The notes: generated by a model not told the origin, from the sequence alone. DNA of 64,000 bases from an uncultured Roseovarius sp. (GCA_947496175.1 CANMBU010000001.1:1116001-1180000), one strand, 5' to 3'. Shown: positions 44,361 to 54,482, counted from the stretch's first letter. Made by a program: numbers and translations.

Positions 44361-45666
44361 CCGTGTCGGTTAGGCCTTCAGGCTGTCCGACAACCACAAA
44401 GGTCAGTTGTGAGGGGTCCAGATATTCCTGGGCGACGCGATTTATGTCCTCAAGCGTTACCGCGTTCACCTTGTCATTGCGAGTGGCGATGTAATCAATT
44501 CCCAACCCATCCATCTGCATTGAAACAGCGATATTGGCAATCGTGCCGTTACCATCGAAGCGAAGCGGGTATGCACCGGTGAGATAAGTCTTGGCGTCCT
44601 CCAATTCCTGTGCAGTGACGCCTACGCTGCGAATACGCTCCCACTCGTCGCTGATCACCTCAACCGCTTCTGCCACTCGATCATTTGCTGAAGCCACGCG
44701 CCCCATCCAGACATTTGCGCCATCGCGGTTCAGGATGAACGAATAGATGCCATAAGTAAGACCGCGTTTTTCACGTACCTCTTGCATCAGACGGCTCTCA
44801 AATCCGCCGCCGCCCAGGATGTGATTGAGCACAAAAGCGGCAAAGAAATCTGGGTGGTCGCGGTCAATCCCTGGCTGTGCGAAGGTTGCGATCGACTGTG
44901 GTGTTTCGAAATCCACAACTTCGGTTCCGCCTGGCAGATTTAGCTCGGCATCCTGGGGCAATGGTGTGCCCGTCTGTGGGAGATCACCCAGCAGCGTGTC
45001 GAGAATGCTTGCAAGCTCCTCTTCGGTTACATCACCCACGGCGCTGACATAAAGTCGGTCGCGTGCCAACGTAGCCTTGTGCGCGGACATAAGATCATCT
45101 TGCGTCAGAGCCGATACAGTTTCCAAAGTACCGTTCAAAGAACTTCCATAGGGATGGTCACCAAAAACAAGCTCGCCGAAAGACCGGCTTGCAATCTCGT
45201 CGGGGTCTTTATCATCTGATTGGATGCCAGATACCACCTGCGCCCGAACCCTTTCGATCGCATCCTCATCAAAGCGCGGATTAATCAGGCTTTCACGCAA
45301 AAGACTCAATGCTTCGTCACGGTTTTCGCTCAGAAAGCGGGCCGAAATACTGATTGCGTCTTGCTGCGCGCTGTAGCTGAAGGACGCGGCAAGACCTTCG
45401 ACCTCACGCGCAAAAGCGCGTGCGTCAAGATCGCCGGCGCCTTCTTCAAGAAGACCGGTCATGAGATTTACCGCACCGCGTTTGCCTGGTGCATCCAGAG
45501 ATCCACCGCCACGAAAACGCAGTTCCAACGCAACAAACGGGATACTGTGATCTTCAACCAGCCATGCGTTTATGCCGCCGGGTGTGGTGATTTCCTTTAT
45601 GTCCACATCGGCACGCGCCGGGAGTGCCGCGAATACCAGCAGAGCTGCGAATACAAAACGGATCAT
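44353..45666 (-). CDS. M16 family peptidase subunit without zinc site
   Basis: 437 residues with a signal peptide (MIRFVFAALLVFAALPARA) and the M16 fold. The HxxEH zinc motif is missing: the matching position reads NLMTGLLEEG. The C-terminal half retains the substrate-side Arg/Tyr pair in QEVREKRGLTYGIYSF. Paired with the catalytic gene just upstream, it fits the two-subunit arrangement known for mitochondrial processing peptidase and bacterial PqqFG-like peptidases. It overlaps that gene by 4 bases and is probably exported to the periplasm. Confidence 0.9.
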   Translation of the reverse strand: MIRFVFAALLVFAALPARADVDIKEITTPGGINAWLVEDHSIPFVALELRFRGGGSLDAPGKRGAVNLMTGLLEEGAGDLDARAFAREVEGLAASFSYSAQQDAISISARFLSENRDEALSLLRESLINPRFDEDAIERVRAQVVSGIQSDDKDPDEIASRSFGELVFGDHPYGSSLNGTLETVSALTQDDLMSAHKATLARDRLYVSAVGDVTEEELASILDTLLGDLPQTGTPLPQDAELNLPGGTEVVDFETPQSIATFAQPGIDRDHPDFFAAFVLNHILGGGGFESRLMQEVREKRGLTYGIYSFILNRDGANVWMGRVASANDRVAEAVEVISDEWERIRSVGVTAQELEDAKTYLTGAYPLRFDGNGTIANIAVSMQMDGLGIDYIATRNDKVNAVTLEDINRVAQEYLDPSQLTFVVVGQPEGLTDTVN

Positions 45667-46997
45667 TGTGTCACCTCCGGGGCTTGCACATAGCCCGTCA
45701 CGGAATTGTTTGTCTTCGAAAAGAGTTCTTTGGCCGCCGCCATAATGTCATCTTCAGTCACGGCATTCAAAACATCGGGCCAGGCCTGAACATCTTCGAC
45801 GGTCAAGCCCTGGGTCAAAGCACGACCGTATCTGTTGGCCAGCGCGCTAACATCGTCGCGCACGTAAATCTCTGAGGCCTTAATTTGCCTCTTGATGCGC
45901 TCTAGTTGCTTGGAATCGATACCTGTTTCAAGAAAGGTCTCAATGACATCATCCATAGCTTTTTCTGCATCTTGCAGTGTCACACCGGGTGCGGGCGCGA
46001 TCGAAAGATGAAAGGTTGTGTCATCCAGTGACATGCCCCTGTAGAACGCGCCGGCATAGACCGCTTTGCGCGTCTCGAACTGCAGTTTTTCGTTCAGAAC
46101 CGATGTGGTGCCGCCGCCGAGGATTTCCGCAAGTAAGGTCAGCGCTGCTGCTTTTTCCTGCGCGCCGCTGTCGCGTTCTGGGGCAAGATAAGAGCGCGTC
46201 ACATAAGGTTGCGCCACGCGAGGGTCTTCAAAGTTCAAACGGCGCTCAGCCATTTGACGCGGCTCTTGCGCGCGGGCGCGTTCTGGCAAGTCTGGATTCG
46301 CGGGGATCACGCCGTAATACGCCTCGGCTAAATCCTTAACGTTTTCAGGCTCCACATCGCCTGCCACAATCAGTATGGCATTGTTTGGGGCATAGAATTT
46401 CTTGTAAAATGCCAGAGCATCATCACGCGTAAGTTTGCTCATTTCGTTCTGCCAACCGATGATCGGAACGCCATAGCGGTGGTTCAGAAACTGTACCGCA
46501 CTGTGTTGTTCGCGGAAAAGCGATGAGGGGTTGTTTTCAACACGCTGATTGCGCTCTTCGATGATCACATCACGCTCGGTTAGAATGTCATCCTCGGTGA
46601 GCTGAATGTTAACCATACGGTCGCTTTCCATCCGCATCATCAACTCTAGGCGGTCGGCGGCCACGCGCTGAAAGTAGGCTGTGTAGTCAAAGCTGGTGAA
46701 AGCGTTATCTGAGCCACCATTTCGCGCGACGGTCGCGGAAAACTCACCTGGTTCGAGCGTTTCGGTGCCTTTGAACAACAGATGTTCAAGGAAATGCGCA
46801 ACACCTGACACGCCCGGATCTTCATCCGCACTTCCAGCGCGGTACCACACCATATGCACCGCAACCGGTGCTCGGTGATCCTCGATCACAACAACGTCCA
46901 TACCGTTGTCCAACGTGAATGTTGTCACCTGATCACTCGCGATGGCAGACGCCGCCGAAAAAAACGATAGAACCAGCCCGGTCAAAAACACGCGCAT
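45663..46997 (-). CDS. M16 family zinc metallopeptidase, catalytic subunit
   Basis: 444 residues: a signal peptide (MRVFLTGLVLSFFSAASAIA), the inverted zinc motif HFLEH at 68-72, a downstream glutamate in the ELMMRMESDRM stretch, and a second non-catalytic half. ATG 46997 follows GGGAGG; the upstream 11-codon extension has no ribosome site. A pair with the following gene, which lacks the motif. A -35 TTGAAA / -10 TATTTA sequence (47031-47058) on the minus strand is a candidate promoter. Confidence 0.92.
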   Translation of the reverse strand: MRVFLTGLVLSFFSAASAIASDQVTTFTLDNGMDVVVIEDHRAPVAVHMVWYRAGSADEDPGVSGVAHFLEHLLFKGTETLEPGEFSATVARNGGSDNAFTSFDYTAYFQRVAADRLELMMRMESDRMVNIQLTEDDILTERDVIIEERNQRVENNPSSLFREQHSAVQFLNHRYGVPIIGWQNEMSKLTRDDALAFYKKFYAPNNAILIVAGDVEPENVKDLAEAYYGVIPANPDLPERARAQEPRQMAERRLNFEDPRVAQPYVTRSYLAPERDSGAQEKAAALTLLAEILGGGTTSVLNEKLQFETRKAVYAGAFYRGMSLDDTTFHLSIAPAPGVTLQDAEKAMDDVIETFLETGIDSKQLERIKRQIKASEIYVRDDVSALANRYGRALTQGLTVEDVQAWPDVLNAVTEDDIMAAAKELFSKTNNSVTGYVQAPEVTQ

Positions 46998-47030
46998 TGA
47001 TTGCCTCCCAGCAAGAATTGCTTGGACCAC

Positions 47031-47058
47031 TAAATACGACTCAATCGCGAGGTTTCAA
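47031..47058 (-). promoter_or_regulatory. Candidate promoter of the M16 peptidase pair
   Basis: On the minus strand, TTGAAA and TATTTA are 16 bases apart, ending about 34 bases before the catalytic-subunit start codon. Transcription from the upstream DUF3035 gene is a second possibility. Confidence 0.3.
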
Positions 47059-47075
47059 CTATGTTGACAGCTTTG

Positions 47076-47606
47076 TCAGCGCCGACGCCCTGTTATGATG
47101 GGCGGAGATGATGACGTTGGGATACCCAAGTTGCGGAGCCGAGCAGTCTCTTGCTTGGAATCCAGCCATTGACGGCGGTAGGCGCGATCATAATTGTTTG
47201 GGCCTATCCGAAGAATATTGACCCGACCAAACTTGCGACGGGTCTCTGAATCTTCGATGCGCAAAGTTTGCCGGATGCCAGAATTGACCCCAAAACGGCG
47301 GGAATGGTTAACCAAAGCCCCATCCGCAGCCGAAATACCGCCCGCAGTTGCTGCCGGATTTCCACCCAGCGCTGCAATGCCGTCGGCCTGTGGGTTTTGA
47401 TCTGTGATGTTCACGCCGCCCGGGTTGGGTTGCGGCAGGGTTGTATAGTTTTCAGGTGCCTGCAGCGGTTTTCCCGGCACAATTCCAAACTCTTCCGGAC
47501 CGGAGTCGTCATTTTTGAGTTTTGTGAGCACCACCTCTTTGTCGCGCGAACCGCACGCAGATAGCACCATTGTCAATACCAGCAAAGAAATCGTTGGAAG
47601 CTTCAT
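47076..47606 (-). CDS. DUF3035 domain lipoprotein
   Basis: 176 residues with a lipoprotein signal peptide (lipobox LSAC, Cys18), followed by a Pro/Asn-rich region (QAPENYTTLPQPNP) and a charged C-terminal helix (RRKFGRVNILRIGPNNYDRAYRRQWLDS). The function of the family is unknown. It follows lspA, the lipoprotein signal peptidase that would process it, on the same strand, which may be coincidental. Likely an outer-membrane or periplasmic lipoprotein. Confidence 0.8.
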   Translation of the reverse strand: MKLPTISLLVLTMVLSACGSRDKEVVLTKLKNDDSGPEEFGIVPGKPLQAPENYTTLPQPNPGGVNITDQNPQADGIAALGGNPAATAGGISAADGALVNHSRRFGVNSGIRQTLRIEDSETRRKFGRVNILRIGPNNYDRAYRRQWLDSKQETARLRNLGIPTSSSPPIITGRRR

Positions 47607-47658
47607 CGCCCAAGTCCCAGGTTACCACGAAGGGTTTTAACGGATTCGTCGGGCAAGG

Positions 47659-48129
47659 TCACGTCGACTTTTTCTCTGTGCCAAACAGGATCAATCCGAA
47701 GGCACCGACGAAGATTGCTATATCGGCTACGTTGAACGCTGTTGGGTTCGTGAAACCACAGCAAGACATGTTGAGAAAGTCTGCAACCGCGCCGTAGATG
47801 ACCCGATCAACTACGTTTCCCAGTGCGCCACCAACGAGCACCCCGGCAAATACCCGTTGCCCTCGCCCTTGTGGCTCTTTGTAGACCCACCAAAGGACAA
47901 ACGCCACGATGACCAACGCAACGCCTATGAGGACCCATGGCATATAGGGATTATCACTTGCGCCGATCCCGAAGTTGATCCCGGTGTTCCACGCCATGCG
48001 CAGGTTCAAGAAAGGTGGAAAAACATCAATCCGCAAAACCTCTTTGAGGTTCAAGGTATGCACGATCAGGTATTTGGACACCTGGTCGACAACAAAGATA
48101 ATCGCTGCCACCCAAAAAACGGTGCGCAT
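47659..48129 (-). CDS. lspA: Lipoprotein signal peptidase LspA
   Basis: Cleaves prolipoprotein signal peptides in the inner membrane. 156 residues, four membrane segments, with the catalytic aspartates D117 (GAVADFLN) and D136 (FNVADIAIF) and GALGNVVDRV between. ATG 48129 follows GAGGAGAG; an open frame extends 12 codons further but lacks a ribosome site. It lies 46 bases after the purH stop. Confidence 0.95.
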   Translation of the reverse strand: MRTVFWVAAIIFVVDQVSKYLIVHTLNLKEVLRIDVFPPFLNLRMAWNTGINFGIGASDNPYMPWVLIGVALVIVAFVLWWVYKEPQGRGQRVFAGVLVGGALGNVVDRVIYGAVADFLNMSCCGFTNPTAFNVADIAIFVGAFGLILFGTEKKST

Positions 48130-48175
48130 TCTGCTCTCCTCGGTCAGGTATCGCGTTTGTTCCACGATTTGAGCC

Positions 48176-49765
48176 TTAGTGCCGGAAGTGTCGCATGCCG
48201 GTCAAGACCATGGCCAGGCCCGCCTCATCAGCCGCCGCGATCACGTCGTCATCGCGCATCGACCCACCGGGTTGGATCACAGCTTTGGCGCCTGCTTCCG
48301 CCGCGGTCAAAAGACCATCGGCAAAAGGGAAAAACGCATCAGAAGCCACAACGCTGCCTTGGGTCAATGGGTGATCCAGCCCAAGCGCGTTGGCCATATC
48401 CTCGGCTTTGCGGGCCGCGATACGGCAGCTGTCAACGCGGCTCATCTGACCTGCGCCCACGCCCACGGTGGCGCCATCTTTGACATAGACAATCGCATTT
48501 GACTTGACGTGTTTCGCCACCCGCCAGGCAAAGAGCATATCGGTCATTTCCTGATCAGTGGGCTTGCGCTTGGTCACCACCTTGAGGTCATGCGGGTCAA
48601 GGGTGCCATTGTCCTTGTCTTGCACAAGGTATCCGCCTGAAACCTGCTTGATCATGAGCGCTGCTTCTGTGGGATTGGCCAGCCCTTCGGTCGTCAAAAG
48701 CCGCAGGTTCTTTTTCTTTGCAAAAACCGCGCGTGCAGCGTCGTCAGCTCCGGGCGCGATCACCACCTCTGTGAATATCTGGGCGATTTCCTCTGCGGTG
48801 GCACCGTCCAGCGCGTGGTTCAAAGCTATGATACCACCAAACGCTGAGGTGCGGTCGCAATCGAACGCCCGCATATAGGCCTCGCGCAGCGTCTCGCCGC
48901 GCGCCACACCGCAAGGGTTTGCGTGTTTGATGATGGCACAGGCCGGGCCGTCTTCGGGGCGAAACTCGCTGACCAGCTCGAACGCGGCATCGGTGTCATT
49001 GATATTATTGTAGCTTAGCTCTTTGCCCTGCACCTGAGCCGCAGTGGCCACACCGGGACGCGCCGAACCATCTGTGTAAAATGCCGCATTTTGGTGTGGG
49101 TTCTCGCCATAGCGAAGTCCTTGGGACATTTTTCCGGCAAAAGCACGACGCCTCGGTTTCTCTTGCTTGAGAGCAGTGGCCATCCAGGAGGACACAGCCG
49201 CGTCGTAAGCGCCTGTGCGCGCGTAAGCCGTCAACGCAAGGTTCTGGCGGAACGCGTAGGTTGTTTGCCCGTCATTGGCATCCAATTCGACCAGAAGCGG
49301 CTGGTAATCGTCGACATCCACGACGACGGACACGAACGCATGGTTTTTGGCCGCGGCCCGGATCATAGCAGGGCCACCGATATCGATGTTCTCTATGCAG
49401 GTGTCATAATCGGCAACCTTGGCGACAGTTTCCTCAAACGGATAAAGATTGACCACGAGAAGGTCGATTGGTCCGATGCCGTGCTCTTCCATTGCGGCCA
49501 CGTGATCATCTTTGTCGCGCAAAGCCAGCAACCCGCCATGGACCATGGGATGCAGGGTCTTAACCCGGCCGTCCATCATCTCGGGAAAGCCGGTGATGTC
49601 AGCCACATCGAGGACGTCAAGCCCAGCCTCGCGCAAAGCTTTTGCGCTTCCCCCGGTCGATACCAGCTCTACACCCCGCTCCGAGAGCGCCCGGCCCAGC
49701 TCAATCAATCCGGTTTTATCGGACACAGACAGAAGTGCGCGGCGCACAGGGGCAAGATCAGACAT
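48176..49765 (-). CDS. purH: Bifunctional AICAR formyltransferase/IMP cyclohydrolase PurH
   Basis: Catalyses the last two steps of purine synthesis. 529 residues: IMP cyclohydrolase domain ([18 protein letters not shown] at the N-terminus, [16 protein letters not shown]), then the AICAR transformylase domain with [29 protein letters not shown] and [11 protein letters not shown]. Start ATG 49765; a TTG three codons upstream is possible, as GAGGGA precedes it. Probably co-transcribed with the upstream heparinase gene, 28 bases away. Confidence 0.97.
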   Translation of the reverse strand: MSDLAPVRRALLSVSDKTGLIELGRALSERGVELVSTGGSAKALREAGLDVLDVADITGFPEMMDGRVKTLHPMVHGGLLALRDKDDHVAAMEEHGIGPIDLLVVNLYPFEETVAKVADYDTCIENIDIGGPAMIRAAAKNHAFVSVVVDVDDYQPLLVELDANDGQTTYAFRQNLALTAYARTGAYDAAVSSWMATALKQEKPRRRAFAGKMSQGLRYGENPHQNAAFYTDGSARPGVATAAQVQGKELSYNNINDTDAAFELVSEFRPEDGPACAIIKHANPCGVARGETLREAYMRAFDCDRTSAFGGIIALNHALDGATAEEIAQIFTEVVIAPGADDAARAVFAKKKNLRLLTTEGLANPTEAALMIKQVSGGYLVQDKDNGTLDPHDLKVVTKRKPTDQEMTDMLFAWRVAKHVKSNAIVYVKDGATVGVGAGQMSRVDSCRIAARKAEDMANALGLDHPLTQGSVVASDAFFPFADGLLTAAEAGAKAVIQPGGSMRDDDVIAAADEAGLAMVLTGMRHFRH

Positions 49766-49793
49766 TGGCAGCAATCCCTCGGAAGACAGTCAG

Positions 49794-51539
49794 TTATGTA
49801 TCAGTGGCGTCGGCGAATGCCTCGTCTTTCACCAAGTCGCGAATGCCGACCGGTGAGTCTGCGGGTTTCGCAAGCGACCACCTTGTGCGCGTCGCATACT
49901 CCATTGCGCGGCCAGAGAGAACGATCTGTTTGGTCGCACGTGGTTTAAGGCGGTTTTTTTCTAGATAAACGCTGGGTTCAACCTGAATTTGGGTTGATCC
50001 CTCACCACGAAATATCCAGATTTCACCACTTTTAAGGGCGAGTGAAACCGCCGCGCCACCCATATCAAGTGAGATATCCACGTCCGGATGGACGTGAAAC
50101 CGGATTTCAAAGGGAATGCCTTGCAGTTGCGTTTGGTCCATGACGCGGTCAAACTGCTTCCGTGCGACGTCATCGAGCGCCATGAGGCTGTCTTCGCCGA
50201 CCATGCCAGCGCCGTCAAACGTAACTTCCAGCTTGCGGATATGGGTCAGGCCAAAATTCTCAAGGTACCCGTCATGACCGCCTTCAAATCGGAACCCATC
50301 CGGAGCTTGGCTGATTCCGATTGGCACATTGGTCGGAACGTCCATGAGCCAGTCTCGCTTTGCTGCGGATGCGCCAAGACGACTGCTGGACTGACCGCTT
50401 ACAACCAGAGTTGAATGCGAAGGCGTCGCCCGTCCTGCACGGCGCCAGTCTTTGTCGAAACTGCTGCCCGATCCACAATTCACGATCAACGGCCTGCGCC
50501 CTGAGGTCAATTCAAACGCAAGCGTAGACGCATGCGCATTGCCTGAGGCCGGCCCGGAGGGTGGGCAAGCTGCATCTACAATAATCGACGTTCGACCTGC
50601 GTTTAAACGAGCAAAACCCATAGCCAAACCGTCTGCCTTGCGCCCGCGCACGCCGCTGGCGGCCAACGCACTGTCGAGCCGTCCGTCAAGGCCGCGACCG
50701 CCGCCATGAAAGCGGGCCAACCCACCATCGGAATGACGCAGCGTGCGCAAAGTTGGGCCAATTCGTTCAATCGCAGACCAATGGGCCTCTGATGGGCTCC
50801 GCCCGGATTCGCTGAGCGCCACAGCTGCCCAGGTCAGAAGTGTAAACACTTCCAAAAGCTCTTCGGGATTGCGCGTTGGCAAACCACCCTGATCGTCGAT
50901 TTGGCTAAGACATTCGCGATCCAGAGCCTTCGCGGCTGGCTCAATATGCGCTTCCATGCCTTCCAGAGACAGGCCGGTATAGATCAACCCGGTTAGCGCC
51001 TCAAATCGAGGCAAGCCGGGCGCGGTTGCCTTCCAACGGCGTGCCAGAAACTTTGTCTGCTGCGCCAAGGAAAGGTAAAAGGCGTCTGATTGATCTTTGT
51101 GCTGTCCGGTGAGCAAAAAGATCGCATGGTTGATCCACCGAATGAGCCGCCGCCCCGTAAGGTCTGGGGTCCATCCCGGTCCTTTGCCCTGACCGAATGC
51201 GTCGATCCACTGCCACAGCCATGTTTGCGCCGCAGCGCGTGCGGCACTGTCTCCGGCTGCTGCGAGATCATCGAGCCAGGTAAAACCATGAAGCTCGTTG
51301 GTAAATCCTTGGTCCGGCGGCGTGATCTCCCAGAGACTTGCCCCCGGTTTCTGCACCAGATGCCCAGCAAACAGGTAGTTGCCTGCTGTGAGCTGACGCC
51401 CCTTGGCAAAGCTGCCAATCGTGCGTGGTTCGGGTTGCGAGACGAATGCCGTGGCGGCGCGCGTCATCGCTGCACGGCGTGCCGCAAATCGGTTCCGCAA
51501 ATCAGTTAATCGATGGGACAAGTTCTCGGATCGCGACAT
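49794..51539 (-). CDS. Heparinase II/III family protein
   Basis: 581 residues: an N-terminal alpha/alpha-toroid part (WLDDLAAAGD..., GRRLIRWINHAIFLL) and a C-terminal beta-sandwich domain with GSSFDKDWRRAGRATPSHSTLVV and a His/Arg-rich lyase-like surface. No signal peptide is evident, unlike secreted polysaccharide lyases. Located between rsmB-like and purH genes on the same strand, as in other roseobacters (from memory). Substrate is unknown; a cell-envelope glycan is plausible. Confidence 0.85.
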   Translation of the reverse strand: MSRSENLSHRLTDLRNRFAARRAAMTRAATAFVSQPEPRTIGSFAKGRQLTAGNYLFAGHLVQKPGASLWEITPPDQGFTNELHGFTWLDDLAAAGDSAARAAAQTWLWQWIDAFGQGKGPGWTPDLTGRRLIRWINHAIFLLTGQHKDQSDAFYLSLAQQTKFLARRWKATAPGLPRFEALTGLIYTGLSLEGMEAHIEPAAKALDRECLSQIDDQGGLPTRNPEELLEVFTLLTWAAVALSESGRSPSEAHWSAIERIGPTLRTLRHSDGGLARFHGGGRGLDGRLDSALAASGVRGRKADGLAMGFARLNAGRTSIIVDAACPPSGPASGNAHASTLAFELTSGRRPLIVNCGSGSSFDKDWRRAGRATPSHSTLVVSGQSSSRLGASAAKRDWLMDVPTNVPIGISQAPDGFRFEGGHDGYLENFGLTHIRKLEVTFDGAGMVGEDSLMALDDVARKQFDRVMDQTQLQGIPFEIRFHVHPDVDISLDMGGAAVSLALKSGEIWIFRGEGSTQIQVEPSVYLEKNRLKPRATKQIVLSGRAMEYATRTRWSLAKPADSPVGIRDLVKDEAFADATDT

Positions 51540-51621
51540 GTGTTCCCGGCCTCGGCACGCTCTTTGTGGCGTTGTTTGACAACTATACCCTCAGGATTGA
51601 GGTGAGTCACGGCGCTTTCGC

Positions 51622-52893
51622 TTATGTGCGCAATGTCACGCAGGCCATATAGAATCCGTCCATTCCACCCAAGTCAGACCAATAGTCAGGGCGCAGCCGC
51701 AACCCGCCTTCCTCTGTGAGCCATTCAGGGTCTATGCCGGGCATATCAAATGTGGTTGGGACGGTTTTTAAATCATCTCGCCGCTGTAAAAGCTCTTCGA
51801 TTTGAACCTCTCCCTCATCAGGCAAAAGCGAGCACGTGCAATACATCAGCCGACCACCAGATGTGAGAAGGGACACAGCATGGTCGAGCATCTTGGTCTG
51901 CAAAGCAATCAAATCGCCAAACTCTGATCCATCCTTGGCATAGGGAAGATCTGGATGTCGCCGAATTGTGCCTGTGGCAGAGCAGGGCGCATCGAGCAGG
52001 ATAATGTCGTAGCCCTCGGCCTCAAACTCAAGAACATCGCCCACGACAAGCTCTGCCGTTAGTTTGGTGCGCTCAAGGTTTTCGCGCACACGGTCCATCC
52101 GACGATCAGATGCATCAATTGCGGTCACCGCGGTCCCGGCTGCAGCGAATTGCAAAGTCTTGCCGCCTGGTGCAGCACACATGTCGAGTGCGCGCATACC
52201 CGGGCCGGGCTTGAGTGCTTGCACAGGAATGGCCGCCGCTGCGTCCTGAACCCACCAGTCACCGGTCTCAAACCCCTCAAGCGCAGACACCTGACCATAG
52301 CTGGGAAGACGAATGGAACCTGTGGGTAAAAGCGTGCCGCCGAGCGTCTTTGCCACACCTGAAGGATCAGATTTAGCCGTCACGTCCAATGGAGCGCCGC
52401 TAAAATGCGCGGCCTCCATCGCTGAGACAGAACCATTGCCCCATGCTTCGGTCAAGGGATCACGCAACCACTTGGGTAAGCGCGGAATGCGCAAGTCGTT
52501 CCAGGGTCTGCCCGCGCCATCAGCCATTTGACGCAGCACGGCGTTCACGAGGCCTTTGAGATGGCGATACCGATTGTTCTTGGAAATGTATCCAACCAGA
52601 TCACTGACCACGCCATGTGCATCACCGCCGAGACACAGTTCTACCGTGCCAAGTCTCAACGCATTGCGAACGTGGAGCGGAGGTTTTTTGCGCACGACGC
52701 GTGACAACAAACGGTCTGCGCGGTCGAGACCTCGCAACGTATCCGTCGCCAGGCGAAGTGCTTCGGCCCTTTGTGCTCCGGTCATATCGCGCAGTACGCC
52801 GGACGTTTCCGACAGCAAACGGCCCTGGCCAATCACTTGATCCAGCAAGGCTACAGCCGCGCCGCGTGGCGAATGAGTTTTACGAGATGTCAT
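51622..52893 (-). CDS. RsmB/NOP family 16S rRNA (cytosine-C5) methyltransferase
   Basis: 423 residues: an N-terminal NusB-like domain (about 1-130), then a SAM-dependent methyltransferase with MCAAPGGKTLQFA (238-250), the PCS motif DAPCSATGTIRRHPD (C304) and the catalytic TCS cysteine C354 in MYCTCSLLPDEGE. Both cysteines of the m5C mechanism are present. Likely the RsmB ortholog modifying 16S rRNA (C967 in E. coli numbering). Divergent from the DUF1674 gene at 52973. Confidence 0.93.
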   Translation of the reverse strand: MTSRKTHSPRGAAVALLDQVIGQGRLLSETSGVLRDMTGAQRAEALRLATDTLRGLDRADRLLSRVVRKKPPLHVRNALRLGTVELCLGGDAHGVVSDLVGYISKNNRYRHLKGLVNAVLRQMADGAGRPWNDLRIPRLPKWLRDPLTEAWGNGSVSAMEAAHFSGAPLDVTAKSDPSGVAKTLGGTLLPTGSIRLPSYGQVSALEGFETGDWWVQDAAAAIPVQALKPGPGMRALDMCAAPGGKTLQFAAAGTAVTAIDASDRRMDRVRENLERTKLTAELVVGDVLEFEAEGYDIILLDAPCSATGTIRRHPDLPYAKDGSEFGDLIALQTKMLDHAVSLLTSGGRLMYCTCSLLPDEGEVQIEELLQRRDDLKTVPTTFDMPGIDPEWLTEEGGLRLRPDYWSDLGGMDGFYMACVTLRT

Positions 52894-52972
52894 TTGTGTA
52901 GATTGGCCTTTTGACGAAGGCGGCGTATATCAAGCGTTGGACAGTACGGCCAGAGCTGAAGGCTAAATCGTT

Positions 52973-53149
52973 ATGACACAAGACCAAGAAGACCTACCCG
53001 AAGCCGCCAAACGCGCCCTGGCAGAGGCTGAAGACCGGCGGAAGAAGGCCAAGGAAATGGAACGCCCCAAGGAGTTGGGTGGCCGAAAAGGTCCTGACCC
53101 TGTGCGCTACGGTGATTGGGAGAAAAAGGGCATCGCGGTCGACTTTTGA
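52973..53149 (+). CDS. DUF1674 protein (SDHAF4-like succinate dehydrogenase assembly factor)
   Basis: A 58-residue protein with the C-terminal signature ELGGRKGPDPVRYGDWEKKGIAVDF typical of DUF1674/SDHAF4, which in mitochondria assists flavinylated SdhA assembly. The N-terminus is a charged helix. It is a normal length for the family. No succinate dehydrogenase gene lies nearby. The stop is overlapped by a hairpin. Confidence 0.9.
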   Translation: MTQDQEDLPEAAKRALAEAEDRRKKAKEMERPKELGGRKGPDPVRYGDWEKKGIAVDF

Positions 53150-53161
53150 CGCGACCGCGAT
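53132..53161 (+). terminator. Hairpin at the end of the DUF1674 gene
   Basis: ATCGCGGTCG (53132-53141) and CGACCGCGAT (53152-53161) form a perfect 10-base stem with a 10-base loop, overlapping the stop codon. It lies between converging genes. No T-run follows, so it may be a bidirectional or 3'-stabilising structure. Confidence 0.5.
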
Positions 53162-53170
53162 CTACGAAAT

Positions 53171-53524
53171 CTATTTTAGCACAAGATCAGCGAACTGGCC
53201 TGTGCCCTGGTCCGAGATAAAACGGATTGTCTCACCTTGAATTTTTACAGCCTGACAATTCGGGCCCAAATCACGTTTTCCCCAGTAAAGGTCGCGGCAA
53301 AAGTAGCCAGATTTCCATTGCCAGGCACCTGTGACAGACCGCCCAAACGCCCTGCCGGCAATCTCACCGCCTGGTGATACAGTTAGATCAATGCCAAACC
53401 GCTTGAGCTTTTTGTCCTTGATCACTTCCACAAACGTGTCGCGATCATCGATTTTGTCGAAGCCATCGGCCAGTGCCGTAGACGCGGCCAAAAGGCCGAC
53501 GAGTAGAGCTGATAGAAGTCGCAT
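53171..53524 (-). CDS. Small exported protein of unknown function
   Basis: 117 residues with a signal peptide (MRLLSALLVGLLAASTALA) and a compact mature part containing two cysteines (C75 near YFCRDLYWGKRDLG and C90 in PNCQAVKI) and a Gly-rich FGIDLTVSPGGEIAGRAFGRSV region. It is probably periplasmic, with a possible disulphide. It follows dapB on the same strand with 54 bases between. I do not recognise a named family. Confidence 0.75.
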   Translation of the reverse strand: MRLLSALLVGLLAASTALADGFDKIDDRDTFVEVIKDKKLKRFGIDLTVSPGGEIAGRAFGRSVTGAWQWKSGYFCRDLYWGKRDLGPNCQAVKIQGETIRFISDQGTGQFADLVLK

Positions 53525-53578
53525 GTGTCACACCCGTAGTCAGTACTAAACATGTTACGGAATGAAAGATGGTTTGGA

Positions 53579-54397
53579 TCAGTTTTCTGTCAAGCCCAGG
53601 ACATCCAGCATGTCATATTCACCGGGTTTGCGGCCCTGTCCCCATAGTGCGGCTTTGAGTGCACCGCGTGAAAACACGGCGCGGTCGGAGGCAACGTGAC
53701 GAAGCACAATGCGTTCTCCGGGTGCCGCAAAGAGCACGTCATGCTCACCCACAATGTCTCCGCCGCGTATGGCGTGAAAGCCGATTTGGCTGCGTTTGCG
53801 CTCTCCGGTGATGCCGTCACGTGCTCTGTCTGCGACTTCAGCCAGCGACACACCTCGCCCTTCTGCGGCCGCTTCACCAAGCATCAATGCCGTTCCTGAT
53901 GGCGCATCAACCTTTTGGTTATGATGCGCCTCGATGACTTCGATATCGTAGTCGTCATCCAGGGCCGCTGCCACTTTCTTGGTCAGTTGCACCAAAAGAT
54001 TGACGCCTAGGCTCATGTTTCCAGCGCGGATAATCGTTGCATGGCGTGCTGCAGCATTGATCTTTTTCAGGTCATCCTCGGCAAAGCCCGTGGTTCCAAT
54101 CACGTGAACACATCGCGCCTGCGCTGCAAGCCCTGCAAATTCAACGGATGCCGCAGGCGAGGTGAAATCCACGATGGCCTGTGCCTTGGCAAAAGCCTCT
54201 AGCGCGTCATCCGTCACAATGACTCCGGAACTTGCCCCGCCCATCATTTCGCCAAGATCTTTGCCGATCCAAGGATGCTCGGAGCGCTCAATGGCCCCAA
54301 CGAGCGTTGCGCGATCAGACGCATTGATCGTTTCGATCAACATTTGTCCCATCCGACCCGAGGCCCCGGTGACAACGATACCTGGCGCGTCTGTCAT
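53579..54397 (-). CDS. dapB: 4-hydroxy-tetrahydrodipicolinate reductase DapB
   Basis: Reduces hydroxytetrahydrodipicolinate in the lysine and diaminopimelate pathway. 272 residues with the nucleotide-binding [13 protein letters not shown] (10-22), IGTTGF, and the active-site [16 protein letters not shown] (E156, H158, H159, K162). Divergent from rbfA. Its length is typical. Confidence 0.97.
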   Translation of the reverse strand: MTDAPGIVVTGASGRMGQMLIETINASDRATLVGAIERSEHPWIGKDLGEMMGGASSGVIVTDDALEAFAKAQAIVDFTSPAASVEFAGLAAQARCVHVIGTTGFAEDDLKKINAAARHATIIRAGNMSLGVNLLVQLTKKVAAALDDDYDIEVIEAHHNQKVDAPSGTALMLGEAAAEGRGVSLAEVADRARDGITGERKRSQIGFHAIRGGDIVGEHDVLFAAPGERIVLRHVASDRAVFSRGALKAALWGQGRKPGEYDMLDVLGLTEN

Positions 54398-54482
54398 GAT
54401 CTGTCTCCAAAATTCCGCCAGACTTCCTTAGCGTGGTGATCATCGCTTGGCAAAGCCTCACACAGGGCATAGATGCTGGAAC

